Assembly: GCA_937975705.1 (NCBI GenBank)
Contig: CALJTX010000038.1
Location: 1 to 64,000, forward strand
DNA length: 64,000 nucleotides
Reading direction: 5' to 3'
Origin: an uncultured Flavobacteriia bacterium
GTDB lineage: Bacteria; Bacteroidota; Bacteroidia; Flavobacteriales_D; Crocinitomicaceae
The notes below the pieces were generated by a model. The model saw only the letters and a list, made by a program, of their open reading frames with translations, did no database searches and had not been told where the DNA came from. Numbering within the stretch: the first letter of the stretch is position 1; each line of letters starts with the position of its first letter. The position numbers were made by a program, and so were the translations under genes. Shown here piece by piece: positions 42,378 to 51,820 of this stretch.

Positions 42378-43294
42378 GAACGAATTTGGTTTTCGTCTTC
42401 TTGTAGCTGTACTTTTAACGCGTCTAAACTTGCGAATTTTTGTTCAGTGCGTATGCGCTCGTGCAAACTAAGCGAGAGGTAAGCCTCGTAGATGTCTGCC
42501 TCAAAATCAAAGAAGTGCACTTCAATTTTACGCGTGATCTTCTCCTCCTCAATTGTAGGCCGCCAGCCAATATTCATCATGCCGTAAAGCGTTGCGCCAT
42601 TGAATTGAGTGGACACCGCATAAACGCCATCGGCAGGTAGGATCTTTTCGCTCTCTGTGAGTTGTACGTTGGCAGTTGGAAAACCAATTCTGCGGCCATT
42701 TTGCAAGCCTCTAGAGACAAAACCGGAAACTTGATAAGGTTGACCTAGGTAAGCATTGGCTTGCGCAATTTGGCCTTGCGCAATTGCTTTTCTGATCTTC
42801 GAAGAACTGATATAAACTTCGTCAATTTGTTCGACTGGGATTTCTTGGACTTCAAACAATCCTTTGGCTTCATAGCTGCGCAAAAATGCCAAATTACCTT
42901 GGCGGTCATGGCCAAATTGGTGGTCATAGCCAATAATGACGCTTTGGGCATTCAGCCCCTGGATCAGGACCTCTTCTACAAACTGGGCAGCTGTTTGCTG
43001 CGCTAATTGAGCGTTGAATTCTAGCACCACAACATGATCTAGCCCAAGCTCAGCCAACCGAGCGAGTTTCTCTTCTTGCGTTTGGATTAAATCCAAGGGC
43101 TGATCTGGAAATAAAATGCGGCGCGGATGCGGGTGAAAAGTAAGCAAGACAGCTGCCAAGCCTTGTTGCTTGGCCTGCCTGCAAACCGTTGAAAGAATTT
43201 TTTGATGACCTAAGTGCAGGCCGTCGAAGGTCCCGATGGTGAGGACCGTTTTTTGGTGTTTTGGAAAAGTAGCTAGTTGCTTGTGCAGCTCCAT
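42356..43294 (-). CDS. ribF: Bifunctional riboflavin kinase / FAD synthetase
   Basis: A 312-aa enzyme that makes FMN from riboflavin and then FAD. The N-terminal adenylyltransferase domain (~1-180) shows LTIGTFDGLHLGHQKIL, LTFHPHPRRIL, IGYDHQFGHDRQG and the ISSSKIRKAI motif. The C-terminal kinase domain (~185-312) has GRRIGFPTANV, ADGVYAV, MNIGWRPT and the EVHFFDFEADIYE loop. ATG 43294 gives a normal length and overlaps the queA stop by 1 base (TAATG), so the two genes are coupled. Confidence 0.96.
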   Translation of the reverse strand: MELHKQLATFPKHQKTVLTIGTFDGLHLGHQKILSTVCRQAKQQGLAAVLLTFHPHPRRILFPDQPLDLIQTQEEKLARLAELGLDHVVVLEFNAQLAQQTAAQFVEEVLIQGLNAQSVIIGYDHQFGHDRQGNLAFLRSYEAKGLFEVQEIPVEQIDEVYISSSKIRKAIAQGQIAQANAYLGQPYQVSGFVSRGLQNGRRIGFPTANVQLTESEKILPADGVYAVSTQFNGATLYGMMNIGWRPTIEEEKITRKIEVHFFDFEADIYEAYLSLSLHERIRTEQKFASLDALKVQLQEDENQIRSYFLTMR

Positions 43295-44343
43295 TAGAGG
43301 ATAAGCATGGCGTCTCCGTAAGAATAGAAACGGTACTTTTCTCTGACCGCTTCTTCGTATGCTTTGTGCATGAGTTCGTGGCCCATAAAGGCGGAAATCA
43401 TCATGAGTAAAGTGGAAAGAGGCGTGTGAAAGTTCGTGATAAGGCTGTCTGCAATACTGAATTCGTAAGGCGGGAAAATGAATTTGTTGGTCCAGCCGTC
43501 GTAAGGTTTGAGCATGCCGTCTGTAGAGACAGAGGTTTCGATTGAGCGCATTGAGGTGGTGCCCACTGCACAAACTTTGCGCTTGTGACGCTTGGCATCA
43601 TTGACCATATCGACAGCGCTTTGCGGAATAATGACCTGCTCTGAATCCATTTTGTGCTTGGTGAGGTCTTCTACCTCAACTGTACGGAATGTGCCCAGCC
43701 CTACATGAAGGGTGAGTTCGGCAAAGTTGATGCCTTTCAGTTCCAAACGCTTGAGCAATTGTTTTGAAAAGTGAAGACCAGCAGTTGGGGCTGCAACAGC
43801 ACCTTCTACGCTAGCGAAAACAGTTTGGTAGCGCTCTTCGTCTTCTGGTTCTACCTCTCTTTTGATGTATTTTGGAAGTGGGGTTTCACCCAATTCAGTA
43901 ATCTTTGCTTTGAATTCTTCGTAAGGACCGTCGAATAAAAAGCGAAGTGTACGACCTCTAGAGGTAGTGTTGTCAATGACCTCAGCAACAAGAGAGTCGT
44001 CTTCACCAAAATATAATTTATTGCCAATACGGATTTTGCGCGCGGGGTCTACGAGGACATCCCACAAAAGACTCTCGCGGTTGAGCTCGCGCAATAAAAA
44101 TACTTCGATTTTTGCACCTGTTTTTTCTTTGTTCCCGTACATGCGGGCAGGGAAAACACGGGTGTTGTTCATGATCATGACATCGCCTTCATCAAAGTAG
44201 TCGAGCACATCGCGAAACATTTTGTGTTCTATGAGACCGGTAGCGCGATGCACCACCATGAGGCGGCATTCGTCGCGGTTTTCTTCTGGATAATTGGCGA
44301 TTAATTCTTCAGGGAGATTGAAGTCAAAATCAGAAAGTTTCAT
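43294..44343 (-). CDS. queA: S-adenosylmethionine:tRNA ribosyltransferase-isomerase
   Basis: A 349-aa enzyme that transfers the ribosyl part of SAM to preQ1 in tRNA to form epoxyqueuosine. Family signatures are KLSDFDFNLPEELIA at the start, VMIMNNTRVFPARM, AAPTAGLHFS, LHVGLGTFRTV and FHTPLSTLLMMISAFMG. ATG 44343 is the usual start; an ATG 9 bases upstream is possible. A good promoter lies 45-76 bases before the start. Confidence 0.96.
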   Translation of the reverse strand: MKLSDFDFNLPEELIANYPEENRDECRLMVVHRATGLIEHKMFRDVLDYFDEGDVMIMNNTRVFPARMYGNKEKTGAKIEVFLLRELNRESLLWDVLVDPARKIRIGNKLYFGEDDSLVAEVIDNTTSRGRTLRFLFDGPYEEFKAKITELGETPLPKYIKREVEPEDEERYQTVFASVEGAVAAPTAGLHFSKQLLKRLELKGINFAELTLHVGLGTFRTVEVEDLTKHKMDSEQVIIPQSAVDMVNDAKRHKRKVCAVGTTSMRSIETSVSTDGMLKPYDGWTNKFIFPPYEFSIADSLITNFHTPLSTLLMMISAFMGHELMHKAYEEAVREKYRFYSYGDAMLIL

Positions 44344-44387
44344 TTTGCTCATAGGACGTTTTTTGAATCCCTTCTTTCAGGGGAGGG

Positions 44388-44419
44388 CAAAGATACAACA
44401 TCAGGACCCCCCATGTCAA
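44388..44419 (-). promoter_or_regulatory. Bacteroidota-type promoter for queA-ribF
   Basis: On the - strand TTG (44417-44419) and an exact TAnnTTTG box, TATCTTTG (44388-44395), are separated by 21 bases, with the start codon 44 bases further on. Confidence 0.55.
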
Positions 44420-44437
44420 GTATTTGAGCAACTATTT

Positions 44438-46099
44438 CTAGAATTGGAAGTAAACAAAGGCTTTAAAGGTATCAGACACGGCCTGGTACATGACAAATAC
44501 GGCCACGGCAAATGTGAGTGCTTGAATCGGCATTGGCCATTTGGAAAAAAACAACACCGTTTGGTCTTTCCATTTTTGGGGCAGCCAATGGCTTGTAAAA
44601 CCAAGTAAAATCAGGTAAAATATTCCTTGGTAATTGTTCCACACTTTCCACCAGGTGTCGATAGACCAATTGAATTGTTCGCTTACAATGGTCAAGAAAT
44701 TGAAGGGCTGATCGGCCTCTGGTAAGCGGAACCAAATGCGTGTAAAGGTGATAAAAGACAGCGTCAGAAAAATACGCCAAATACGGATAGCCCAATTGTT
44801 TGCCTTTTCATACGGACTAATGCGCTTCCAGTAGTTGTAAATAACCAAAGCCGCACCATTCATTGCGCCCCAGATCACAAAATTCTGGCTGGCTCCGTGC
44901 CACAAACCTCCTACAATCATGGTAATGAGCAGGTTCAAGTCCCTAACGGCAAAAGTTCGGAAAGCCTTCCAAAATTGCCAAAGAATCAGATATAACAACA
45001 ACAGCGCGCCGTAGGTGTACCAAAGCGCTACCCAACCCGTGATAAAGTACAAAAAGCTCAAGATGACGGCCGTCATGATGGCTGTGCCCCAAGAACCTTT
45101 TTGGTTGCCCCCAAGCGGAATGTAAAGGTAATCTCTAAGCCAAGAGCTCAAAGATTTATGCCAGCGGCGCCAAAAGTCGGCTACAGATGTGGCTTTGTAA
45201 GGCGAGTTAAAGTTTTCAAGAAGTGTAAAACCCATGAGTCTCGACACGCCGATAGCCATGTCGGTATAGCCCGAGAAGTCGGCATAAATCTGTAGTGAAT
45301 AGGCAAACATGGCGATGAGGCCCACAAAACCAGGATATGCGTCGGGTGCATCAAGCACTTTATCGATGAAGTGCACGGCAATATAATCTGCAAAAATGAG
45401 CTTCTTGAGCAGACCTTTTCCAATCATCCAAAGGGACCACGAAAAATCGTACTTATTGAGCTGATAAGGTGCATGAATTTGCGGAATGAAATCACGGGCG
45501 CGCACAATTGGGCCAGCAATCAGGTGCGGGAAATACGTAACGTAAAAGGCATAGTCAAAGAAGTTTTTGGCCGCGGGAATTTCTTTGCGAGAGATGTCTA
45601 TCAGGTATGAAATATTGTGAAAGGTAAAAAACGAGACGCCAATTGGCACGAGTATTTTATCGACAAAACTGCCCTTTCCAAACCACTCGTTGCCCAGCAC
45701 GGCAAACTGATTGACTACATTGAAATCAGTGCCAAATTGAGCGTTAAACGCATCGGTAAAAAAGTAAGCGTATTTGAAATAAAATAAACCTGCTAAATTA
45801 ACGATCAAGCCCATGATCAAAAAGACCTTGCCCATACGTTTGCCCTCCGCTTTATGGACACCTAAACCAATGAGGTAATTGTAAACAAGCATAAAACCTA
45901 GTAGCAAAACAAAGTTTCCGGACGTTTTGAAATAGAAAAACAAACTGACTGCCGTCAAGAAAATACTGCGCAGCAAATAGCGCTTGTGGATCAAGACAAA
46001 GACCGCCATTACGGCCAAGAAAAACAGCCAAAAATCAAGTCGCGTGAACAGCAAAGTTTCTTGATGTTGCCAGGAAAATAGTTCGTGTATGCGATTCAT
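44438..46099 (-). CDS. MBOAT family O-acyltransferase (AlgI-like)
   Basis: A 553-aa polytopic membrane enzyme of the MBOAT family, AlgI branch. It moves acetyl groups across the inner membrane for O-acetylation of extracellular polysaccharide. It has about 11-12 helices, and signatures SFFTFHNISYLIDI, AGPIVRARDFIPQ, FADYIAVHFIDKVLD, DFWRRWHKSLSSWLRDYLYI and MIVGGLWHGASQNFVIWG with the catalytic-type His. Two SGNH genes lie directly upstream in the same orientation (2-base gap), matching the AlgI-AlgJ/X arrangement. The polysaccharide is not identified here. Confidence 0.94.
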   Translation of the reverse strand: MNRIHELFSWQHQETLLFTRLDFWLFFLAVMAVFVLIHKRYLLRSIFLTAVSLFFYFKTSGNFVLLLGFMLVYNYLIGLGVHKAEGKRMGKVFLIMGLIVNLAGLFYFKYAYFFTDAFNAQFGTDFNVVNQFAVLGNEWFGKGSFVDKILVPIGVSFFTFHNISYLIDISRKEIPAAKNFFDYAFYVTYFPHLIAGPIVRARDFIPQIHAPYQLNKYDFSWSLWMIGKGLLKKLIFADYIAVHFIDKVLDAPDAYPGFVGLIAMFAYSLQIYADFSGYTDMAIGVSRLMGFTLLENFNSPYKATSVADFWRRWHKSLSSWLRDYLYIPLGGNQKGSWGTAIMTAVILSFLYFITGWVALWYTYGALLLLYLILWQFWKAFRTFAVRDLNLLITMIVGGLWHGASQNFVIWGAMNGAALVIYNYWKRISPYEKANNWAIRIWRIFLTLSFITFTRIWFRLPEADQPFNFLTIVSEQFNWSIDTWWKVWNNYQGIFYLILLGFTSHWLPQKWKDQTVLFFSKWPMPIQALTFAVAVFVMYQAVSDTFKAFVYFQF

Positions 46100-46100
46100 A

Positions 46101-47372
46101 TCAATTGCGCAAATTTTGTAAACTCGTGAGGTTTTTCTTGAATGCCTCGATCAATAATGTACCCTTAAGGTGGTAACCTGTACCTGTAAAGTGGACGTAG
46201 TCGGCTTGCATAAGCCCCGCATTCTTCCAGGTTTTAGACGCGCCCAACTCACCCATAATGCCGTAAAAATCCCAGACCGCCATTTGGTATTGTGCCGCGA
46301 GCTGAAAAATCACATCGCGCTGACGCGCCGTATTCCGATTGGGATACTTGCGCATGTAGTAGTCGTCGTTGGGAACAGTTAGCAAAATGGCACAATTTGG
46401 ATTGCTCTGCAAAACCTGCAAAATCATCTTTTCTAAATTGGCTTTATAAACCTGAGGATCAAATGCTTCGTAGCTACAGTGCGCATCGTTCGTTCCGACC
46501 GAGAAAATAAACAAATCGGGGGCACGTAATTGCAAGTCTCGGCTAAAGTTGGTGTTGGCTAAATAGGTGGGCAAACTCGCACCGTTGATGCCAATTGCGG
46601 TGTAGGTAATGCCCGGTAGGTCATTTAAAAACTCGAAGCCAAATAGTTCCAATGAAAATGGATCCGTACTATTCTTGATAAACAGGAGGTCTAAAGAATC
46701 GAGGTGGTCTGAAAAGCGAATTTCGGTGTAGCCCATTTCTGGATTATGGTTGAGGTCGGTCACTAAAAGTTCTTGATCGCCAAAATTGAGCTCATATGGA
46801 AATGCGCCGGTGTTGTGATAAATGCGCAAGCGATCAAAAGGCGGCTTTACAAGCGTACGCAGGTGCTTGAAATTAATGATGACCAAGGAGTCAGGACAAG
46901 AAATGGCCGCACCACTAAGGCCGTAGTCAAATTCTTCGGGTCGCTGATTGACACTCCTAAAACCCTTCCAGGTATTTGGCGAAGAAAAATTATAATTTGT
47001 GGGGTTATTGGTATGCGCCAAACTATAAGGAAACACCAAGCCGCGCTCGCCACTTAGGCCCGGCCAATTGGACTGCAAAAATGTGCGAAAATCATGGGAA
47101 TAAATATCGGCCTGCAAATGAGAACCCCCAATATGATAAAAGTTGAGCTTGCCTTGCCCCGTTTGAATCATGTCACTGAGCTGTTTATTCAGATACAGCC
47201 AATTTGGGCTTTCGGCGCTAAAAAATTGAAATTGATTGCATTGTACCTCGATAAACGGATAATCTTTGGCGATTTCTTGTTCTACACGACTGAGCGAATC
47301 ATTGTTGCACAGCACTGGATATTGTCCAAAAGCAAATAAGGGTAGCATGTAGAGCAAAAAGAAGCGCATCAT
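46101..47372 (-). CDS. SGNH/GDSL-type hydrolase-like protein (second of pair)
   Basis: A 423-aa exported protein with a signal peptide (ends LFAFGQ). SGNH blocks are visible: block I FYHIGGSHLQAD (~80-90, Ser in GGSH), block III FSVGTNDAHC, and block V DYVHFTGTGYHL with Asp and His. Such proteins accept acetyl groups from MBOAT partners and pass them to polysaccharide, as AlgJ and AlgX do. The start at ATG 47372 overlaps the previous stop by 4 bases (ATGATG, next Met 3 bases later). The block I context (GGSHLQ rather than GDS) is shared with many Bacteroidota family members. Confidence 0.85.
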   Translation of the reverse strand: MMRFFLLYMLPLFAFGQYPVLCNNDSLSRVEQEIAKDYPFIEVQCNQFQFFSAESPNWLYLNKQLSDMIQTGQGKLNFYHIGGSHLQADIYSHDFRTFLQSNWPGLSGERGLVFPYSLAHTNNPTNYNFSSPNTWKGFRSVNQRPEEFDYGLSGAAISCPDSLVIINFKHLRTLVKPPFDRLRIYHNTGAFPYELNFGDQELLVTDLNHNPEMGYTEIRFSDHLDSLDLLFIKNSTDPFSLELFGFEFLNDLPGITYTAIGINGASLPTYLANTNFSRDLQLRAPDLFIFSVGTNDAHCSYEAFDPQVYKANLEKMILQVLQSNPNCAILLTVPNDDYYMRKYPNRNTARQRDVIFQLAAQYQMAVWDFYGIMGELGASKTWKNAGLMQADYVHFTGTGYHLKGTLLIEAFKKNLTSLQNLRN

Positions 47373-48832
47373 TCTTCGCCCCCCTTCTTGGACTGCCATT
47401 CTGAATAAGCTGTTCCAAAAGCCTCAAAAAAGTACTGTGAAGCAATGCTGGCGCCTCTAGGGCTGAAATGCACGTAGTCTTTTCCAGCCAAGCCCTGAGC
47501 TACCCAAGCCGGCATTGAATTTTTACCGCCCATGGCCGCAAATAAATTCCAGAATACCACACCGTTTTCGGCGCACATTTTTTGCATGCGGTCTACGGTG
47601 TAAGGCAAATACGGATAGGTTTCAAATATGCCGTCGTGCAGGCGAGACATATCGCTAGGGCCAATCAAAATAATGGCGGCGTCGGGTACCAATTTTTGAA
47701 TATAATTGATGCGGTTTTTCAATGAACTGATGTAATAGCGCACACTGCTGCTGTCGCGGAAGGCATGAACGGAGTTGCCGCCAAATTGCAAAATGAATAA
47801 TTTGGTGTTGGCCTCTCGGTGCATTTGTGCAAAAATACTGGCATCAGAAGAGCTGAGGTCGTGGCCAGAAGAGCCGCGCATTGCGACATTATTGACCGCA
47901 ACACCTACATCGCCATCTAAACTAAACCCAGTAAAAATAGGGCTTTTGGTAGAGGAGAAAACAAACCGCAATTTGACGGGTGTGTGGCCAAAACTCAGCG
48001 GTAAGACATGATGTCCGCCATCGGCGACCAAAGAGTCTTCGTGGATGAGTTTGTCGTTCTCGTAAATCTTGACCGAACAAGGCGCATAACAACTGTTGTA
48101 ATAACATTTGACCTGACTGTAGGTGCGGGCACGTGTAAAGGCAGACGGCGAAGGCGCGATTTCTACCCAAGCTTCGGTCGGAAGTGGTGTTTTTGGGCCT
48201 TCTGAATAGGCTACATCAAAAGTGGCTGAGGACAGGAGCGCACCATAACGGCGAGAGCTCATTTTTGGAGGCCAAAAAGCAGTATACCGCTTGAAATTTG
48301 GCGATACTTTTTGCTTGAAGCTTTGTGTGTTGTATACGTTGTAGGCAGGAATGAAACCTGGGCCAATACCGCCAAATTGTTGTTGGATCCGCTGCCGGAT
48401 GTAACCCGTCATGCGGTCACCCTCAATTTGAGAGTCACCGTAGTGAAAGATGCTGATTTTTTGACCCGATGCAGCACCTTCAAGGGCGCTAAAAAAACGG
48501 TGGAGCTTGGATATGGCACTGCCACTCATTTGCAGTGGATTGGCGGTCTCGCTGGCCAATAATCCACCTTCCGGAAGGCCGGTTTGGCCTGTGCTTTTAC
48601 CGATGTGCTTGATGTCGTCGTTGATGTTAGAGGTGTCGACGGCTGCTACAATTTTTTCGATATTTTTCTTGACTTGTTTTTTAGCTACCCAGACGCGCTC
48701 GAAGGGTAAAAACCGCCACTTTACACCAAGCCATGTGACGCCTTCTTCAGGAATAAGTGTACTTGGAATGTACAAAAGTGACATCACCAAGACTAAAAAA
48801 AGCAGAACTTTGTAGGGGCGTATTTGTTGCAC
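47369..48832 (-). CDS. SGNH/GDSL-type hydrolase-like protein, membrane-anchored
   Basis: A 487-aa protein with one N-terminal membrane helix (~8-25, VLLFLVLVMSLLYIP), then an extracytoplasmic region. SGNH blocks: block I IFHYGDSQIEGDRM (Ser in GDS), block III LQFGGNSVHA, and block V DYVHFSPRGASI with Asp and His. A beta-rich insert (~225-320) may be a carbohydrate-binding lobe. It heads the MBOAT set and is coupled to the next SGNH gene by ATGA overlap. I infer an AlgJ/AlgX-like O-acetyltransferase role. Confidence 0.86.
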   Translation of the reverse strand: MQQIRPYKVLLFLVLVMSLLYIPSTLIPEEGVTWLGVKWRFLPFERVWVAKKQVKKNIEKIVAAVDTSNINDDIKHIGKSTGQTGLPEGGLLASETANPLQMSGSAISKLHRFFSALEGAASGQKISIFHYGDSQIEGDRMTGYIRQRIQQQFGGIGPGFIPAYNVYNTQSFKQKVSPNFKRYTAFWPPKMSSRRYGALLSSATFDVAYSEGPKTPLPTEAWVEIAPSPSAFTRARTYSQVKCYYNSCYAPCSVKIYENDKLIHEDSLVADGGHHVLPLSFGHTPVKLRFVFSSTKSPIFTGFSLDGDVGVAVNNVAMRGSSGHDLSSSDASIFAQMHREANTKLFILQFGGNSVHAFRDSSSVRYYISSLKNRINYIQKLVPDAAIILIGPSDMSRLHDGIFETYPYLPYTVDRMQKMCAENGVVFWNLFAAMGGKNSMPAWVAQGLAGKDYVHFSPRGASIASQYFFEAFGTAYSEWQSKKGGEE

Positions 48833-48848
48833 AGTAAAATATCTAGGG

Positions 48849-48856
48849 CAAATATA
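48849..48856 (-). promoter_or_regulatory. Putative -7 box for the SGNH-SGNH-MBOAT operon
   Basis: The - strand reads TATATTTG, an exact TAnnTTTG, 16 bases before ATG 48832. A TTTG at 48870-48873 could be the -33 element but the spacing of 13 is short. Confidence 0.4.
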
Positions 48857-48883
48857 GTTCTTCTTTAGTCAAATTTTAAGCAT

Positions 48884-50854
48884 ATGGCCAACCAACTCGG
48901 CAACGAAAGCTCCCCTTATTTGTTACAACATGCCCAAAACCCTGTTCATTGGGTGGCTTGGTCCGAAGACGTTTTTGCACGCGCAAAAGCCGAAGACAAA
49001 ATGGTCTTGATCAGCGTGGGTTATTCGGCCTGCCATTGGTGCCATGTGATGGAACACGAATGTTTTGAAGACGATGAAGTAGCTGCGCTCATGAACCAAC
49101 ACTTTATCAATGTAAAAGTAGACCGCGAAGAGCGCCCAGATGTAGACCAGGTCTACATGACAGCCGTTCAACTCATGACCCAACGCGGCGGCTGGCCACT
49201 CAATTGTTTTACGCTCCCCGACGGCAGGCCCATCTACGGCGGCACTTACTTCCCAAAGGATCAATGGATGCACATTCTCAAATCTCTGGCGCATACGTAT
49301 GCCAATGACAGGGTAAAGGCCATAGACTACGCACAACAGCTGCATGAAGGCATACAACAAGCAGAACTCATTGCCGCCCCGCAAGAAATTTCGGGCTTTG
49401 CAAACGAAAGGCTCCATGAAATGGTGGTGCGCTGGGCCAGAAGTTTTGACACCTTTGAAGGTGGCAGCAACAAAGCGCCGAAATTTCCGCTACCCAATAA
49501 TTGGGACTTTTTAATGCGTTACGCTGCGCATTTCGACGAAGGAAAAATCGAAAAACAAGTGCGCCTCACACTCGATAAAATGGCCTTTGGCGGAATTTAC
49601 GATCAGGTGGGTGGCGGCTTTACGCGCTACAGCGTTGACGTATTGTGGAAAGTGCCTCACTTTGAAAAAATGCTCTATGACAACGGCCAACTCATTGGCT
49701 TGTACGCAAAAGCTTTTGCACAATATGGCGCAGCGCACTACAAAGATTTGGTGTTTCAAACCTTTGACTTCTTAGAACGCGAACTCCTATCCAAACTAGG
49801 CGCTTATTACTGTGCGCTCGATGCAGACAGCGAAGGCGAAGAAGGGAAATTTTATTGCTGGACACCCAACGAAATAGACCGACTGTTTGGTGCGCAGGCC
49901 GAGCGCGTCAAACGCTATTACAACATCAATCAAATTGGGCATTGGGAAGAAGGTAAACACATCCCGTTGCGCAAACAAACTGATGCCGCTTTTGCAAAAG
50001 CTGAGGGCCTTACACTAAGTACTTGGTTGCAACAAAAAGCGCAGATCAATGAAACCTTGCTCAGCGCGCGCAGTCATAGAGTTCGGCCAGGCCTAGACAA
50101 CAAAATTTTGGTGAGCTGGAATGCGCTTACAGCCAAAGGCTTGCTAGAGGCTTATCGGGTTTTTGGCGAAGATGCGTTTTTGATTCGTGCCCTCAAGATA
50201 CTTTCTTGGATCAAGGAGGTACAATGGGATGGCCAGCAACTTTTGAGGGTCAATACAAATCAGCAAAAAAGCGTAGCAGCATTTTTAGAAGATTACGCCC
50301 ACACCATAGCAGCATTGAGTTTGGCGTATCAGTGCACAGGACAGCTCGATTTACTGGAATTTGCTCATCTGCTAACTCAAAAAGTAGCGACAGCATTTCA
50401 GCATCCTGAAAGCAAAATGTGTTATTTCACGGCTGCAGATTCAAAGTTGATCAGTAGAAACATGGAACTCCATGACAACGTGCTTCCGGCGAGCAATTCA
50501 GTCATGGCGCACGCCTTTCTGACAATGGGGTTTTATTATCAAAACCAAGACTGGACAAACAGCGCCCAACAAATGCTTCAAAATATTTACGACGGTATGG
50601 AGACCTACGGGTCTGGGTATTCCAATTGGGGCTTGCTTTTATTGCGGCAGCTCCATCCTGAAAAACATTGGCACGTACTCACCAATGCAGCACCAATGGA
50701 AGTGTTCAAAGCAACGAAACAAGCAGACTGCCTGTTATCTTACCATCAAAGTTTGCCTTGCTCCGAAATATACACCAAAGGTGCAATTTCGGTATGTGCG
50801 TTTGGCAGCTGTCATCAGCCTGTACAAACCCTAGAAGAAGCGCTGTTGCTTTAG
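48884..50854 (+). CDS. DUF255 thioredoxin-like domain protein (YyaL/SSP411 family)
   Basis: A 656-aa cytoplasmic protein of the YyaL/SPATA20 family. The N-terminal ~165 residues are a thioredoxin-fold DUF255 domain beginning NQLGNESSPYLLQHAQNPV in outline, with SVGYSACHWCHVMEHECFED (CxxC = CHWC). The rest is an (alpha/alpha)6-barrel-like domain related to N-acylglucosamine epimerase (WKVPHFEKMLYDNGQL, YCALDADSEGEEGKFY, RPGLDNKILVSWNAL). Length and motifs are normal. The substrate is unknown. It starts 52 bases from the divergent SGNH operon and ends 2 bases from the convergent transketolase gene. Confidence 0.94.
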   Translation: MANQLGNESSPYLLQHAQNPVHWVAWSEDVFARAKAEDKMVLISVGYSACHWCHVMEHECFEDDEVAALMNQHFINVKVDREERPDVDQVYMTAVQLMTQRGGWPLNCFTLPDGRPIYGGTYFPKDQWMHILKSLAHTYANDRVKAIDYAQQLHEGIQQAELIAAPQEISGFANERLHEMVVRWARSFDTFEGGSNKAPKFPLPNNWDFLMRYAAHFDEGKIEKQVRLTLDKMAFGGIYDQVGGGFTRYSVDVLWKVPHFEKMLYDNGQLIGLYAKAFAQYGAAHYKDLVFQTFDFLERELLSKLGAYYCALDADSEGEEGKFYCWTPNEIDRLFGAQAERVKRYYNINQIGHWEEGKHIPLRKQTDAAFAKAEGLTLSTWLQQKAQINETLLSARSHRVRPGLDNKILVSWNALTAKGLLEAYRVFGEDAFLIRALKILSWIKEVQWDGQQLLRVNTNQQKSVAAFLEDYAHTIAALSLAYQCTGQLDLLEFAHLLTQKVATAFQHPESKMCYFTAADSKLISRNMELHDNVLPASNSVMAHAFLTMGFYYQNQDWTNSAQQMLQNIYDGMETYGSGYSNWGLLLLRQLHPEKHWHVLTNAAPMEVFKATKQADCLLSYHQSLPCSEIYTKGAISVCAFGSCHQPVQTLEEALLL

Positions 50855-50855
50855 C

Positions 50856-51818
50856 TTAAATGATGATCGACTTGCGCGCAATTGCACGTTTGGCGGCTGC
50901 AACTACATCTGGTGTATCGATATGATATTTCGTCATGAGTTCCATTGGTGTGCCCGACTCACCGAAGGTATCATTGACCGCTACATATTCTTGCGGAACC
51001 GGATATTGGCGGCTCAAGACTTGAGAAACAGCTTCTCCTAAACCACCATTCATCATGTGCTCTTCTGCAGTAACAACACAACCTGTCTTGCCAACAGACT
51101 TTAAAATAGCCGCAGCATCGAGTGGTTTGATGGTATGCATATTGATGAGCTCAGCAGAAATGCCAATAGCGCGCAATTCTTTGAGTGCTTCTATTGATTT
51201 CCAGACCATATGGCCACAAGCAATGATGGTGACGTCCGTACCTTCTGCCAAAACATCTGCTTTACCTATCACAAATTCAGCATCTGGCTTCACAAAAATT
51301 GGCATTACTGGGCGGCCAAAACGCAAATAAACTGGGCCTTCATGAGCTGCAATAGCAATAGTTGCTTGCTTGGTTTGATTGAAGTCGGCTGGTACAATGA
51401 CGGTCATGTTGGGCAACATGCGCATCATGCCGATATCTTCGAGTACTTGGTGCGTTGCGCCGTCTTCACCGAGTGTAAGACCCGCGTGAGAAGCACAAAT
51501 TTTTACGTTCTTTTTGGAATAAGCCACCGACTGACGGATTTGGTCGTAAACGCGGCCAGTAGAAAAGTTGGCGAATGTACCGGTGAATGGAATTTTGCCG
51601 CCGATGGTCATGCCGGCTGCCAAACCAATCATGTTGGCCTCAGCGATACCTGCTTGAAAGAAACGCTCAGGGTGCGCCTTTTGAAACGCATCCATTTTTA
51701 GAGAACCGGTCAAATCTGCGCAAAGTGCAACAACATCTGGGTTTTGCTCGCCAAGTACAGCTAAACCTTCGCCAAATCCTGAACGGGTGTCTTTGTTTCC
51801 GAATACTTCAAATTCCAT
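50856..51818 (-). CDS. Transketolase C-terminal subunit
   Basis: A 320-aa half transketolase holding the pyrimidine-binding and C-terminal domains. Signatures are TRSGFGEGLAVLGEQNPDVV, FQAGIAEANMIGLAAGMTIGG, ASHAGLTLGEDGATHQVLED and the C-terminal VVTAEEHMMNGGLGEAVSQVL. It should pair with the N-terminal half encoded at 53170 to form one TPP-dependent enzyme of the pentose phosphate pathway. Split transketolases are common in this phylum. Here a VWA gene lies between the two halves, 2 bases away on this side. Confidence 0.93.
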   Translation of the reverse strand: MEFEVFGNKDTRSGFGEGLAVLGEQNPDVVALCADLTGSLKMDAFQKAHPERFFQAGIAEANMIGLAAGMTIGGKIPFTGTFANFSTGRVYDQIRQSVAYSKKNVKICASHAGLTLGEDGATHQVLEDIGMMRMLPNMTVIVPADFNQTKQATIAIAAHEGPVYLRFGRPVMPIFVKPDAEFVIGKADVLAEGTDVTIIACGHMVWKSIEALKELRAIGISAELINMHTIKPLDAAAILKSVGKTGCVVTAEEHMMNGGLGEAVSQVLSRQYPVPQEYVAVNDTFGESGTPMELMTKYHIDTPDVVAAAKRAIARKSIII

Positions 51819-51820
51819 TT

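Noticed and set aside
43295..43573. N-terminal extension of ribF
   Set aside because: It overlaps queA and reads as low-quality His/Arg-rich sequence; RibF homology begins at the ATG at 43294.
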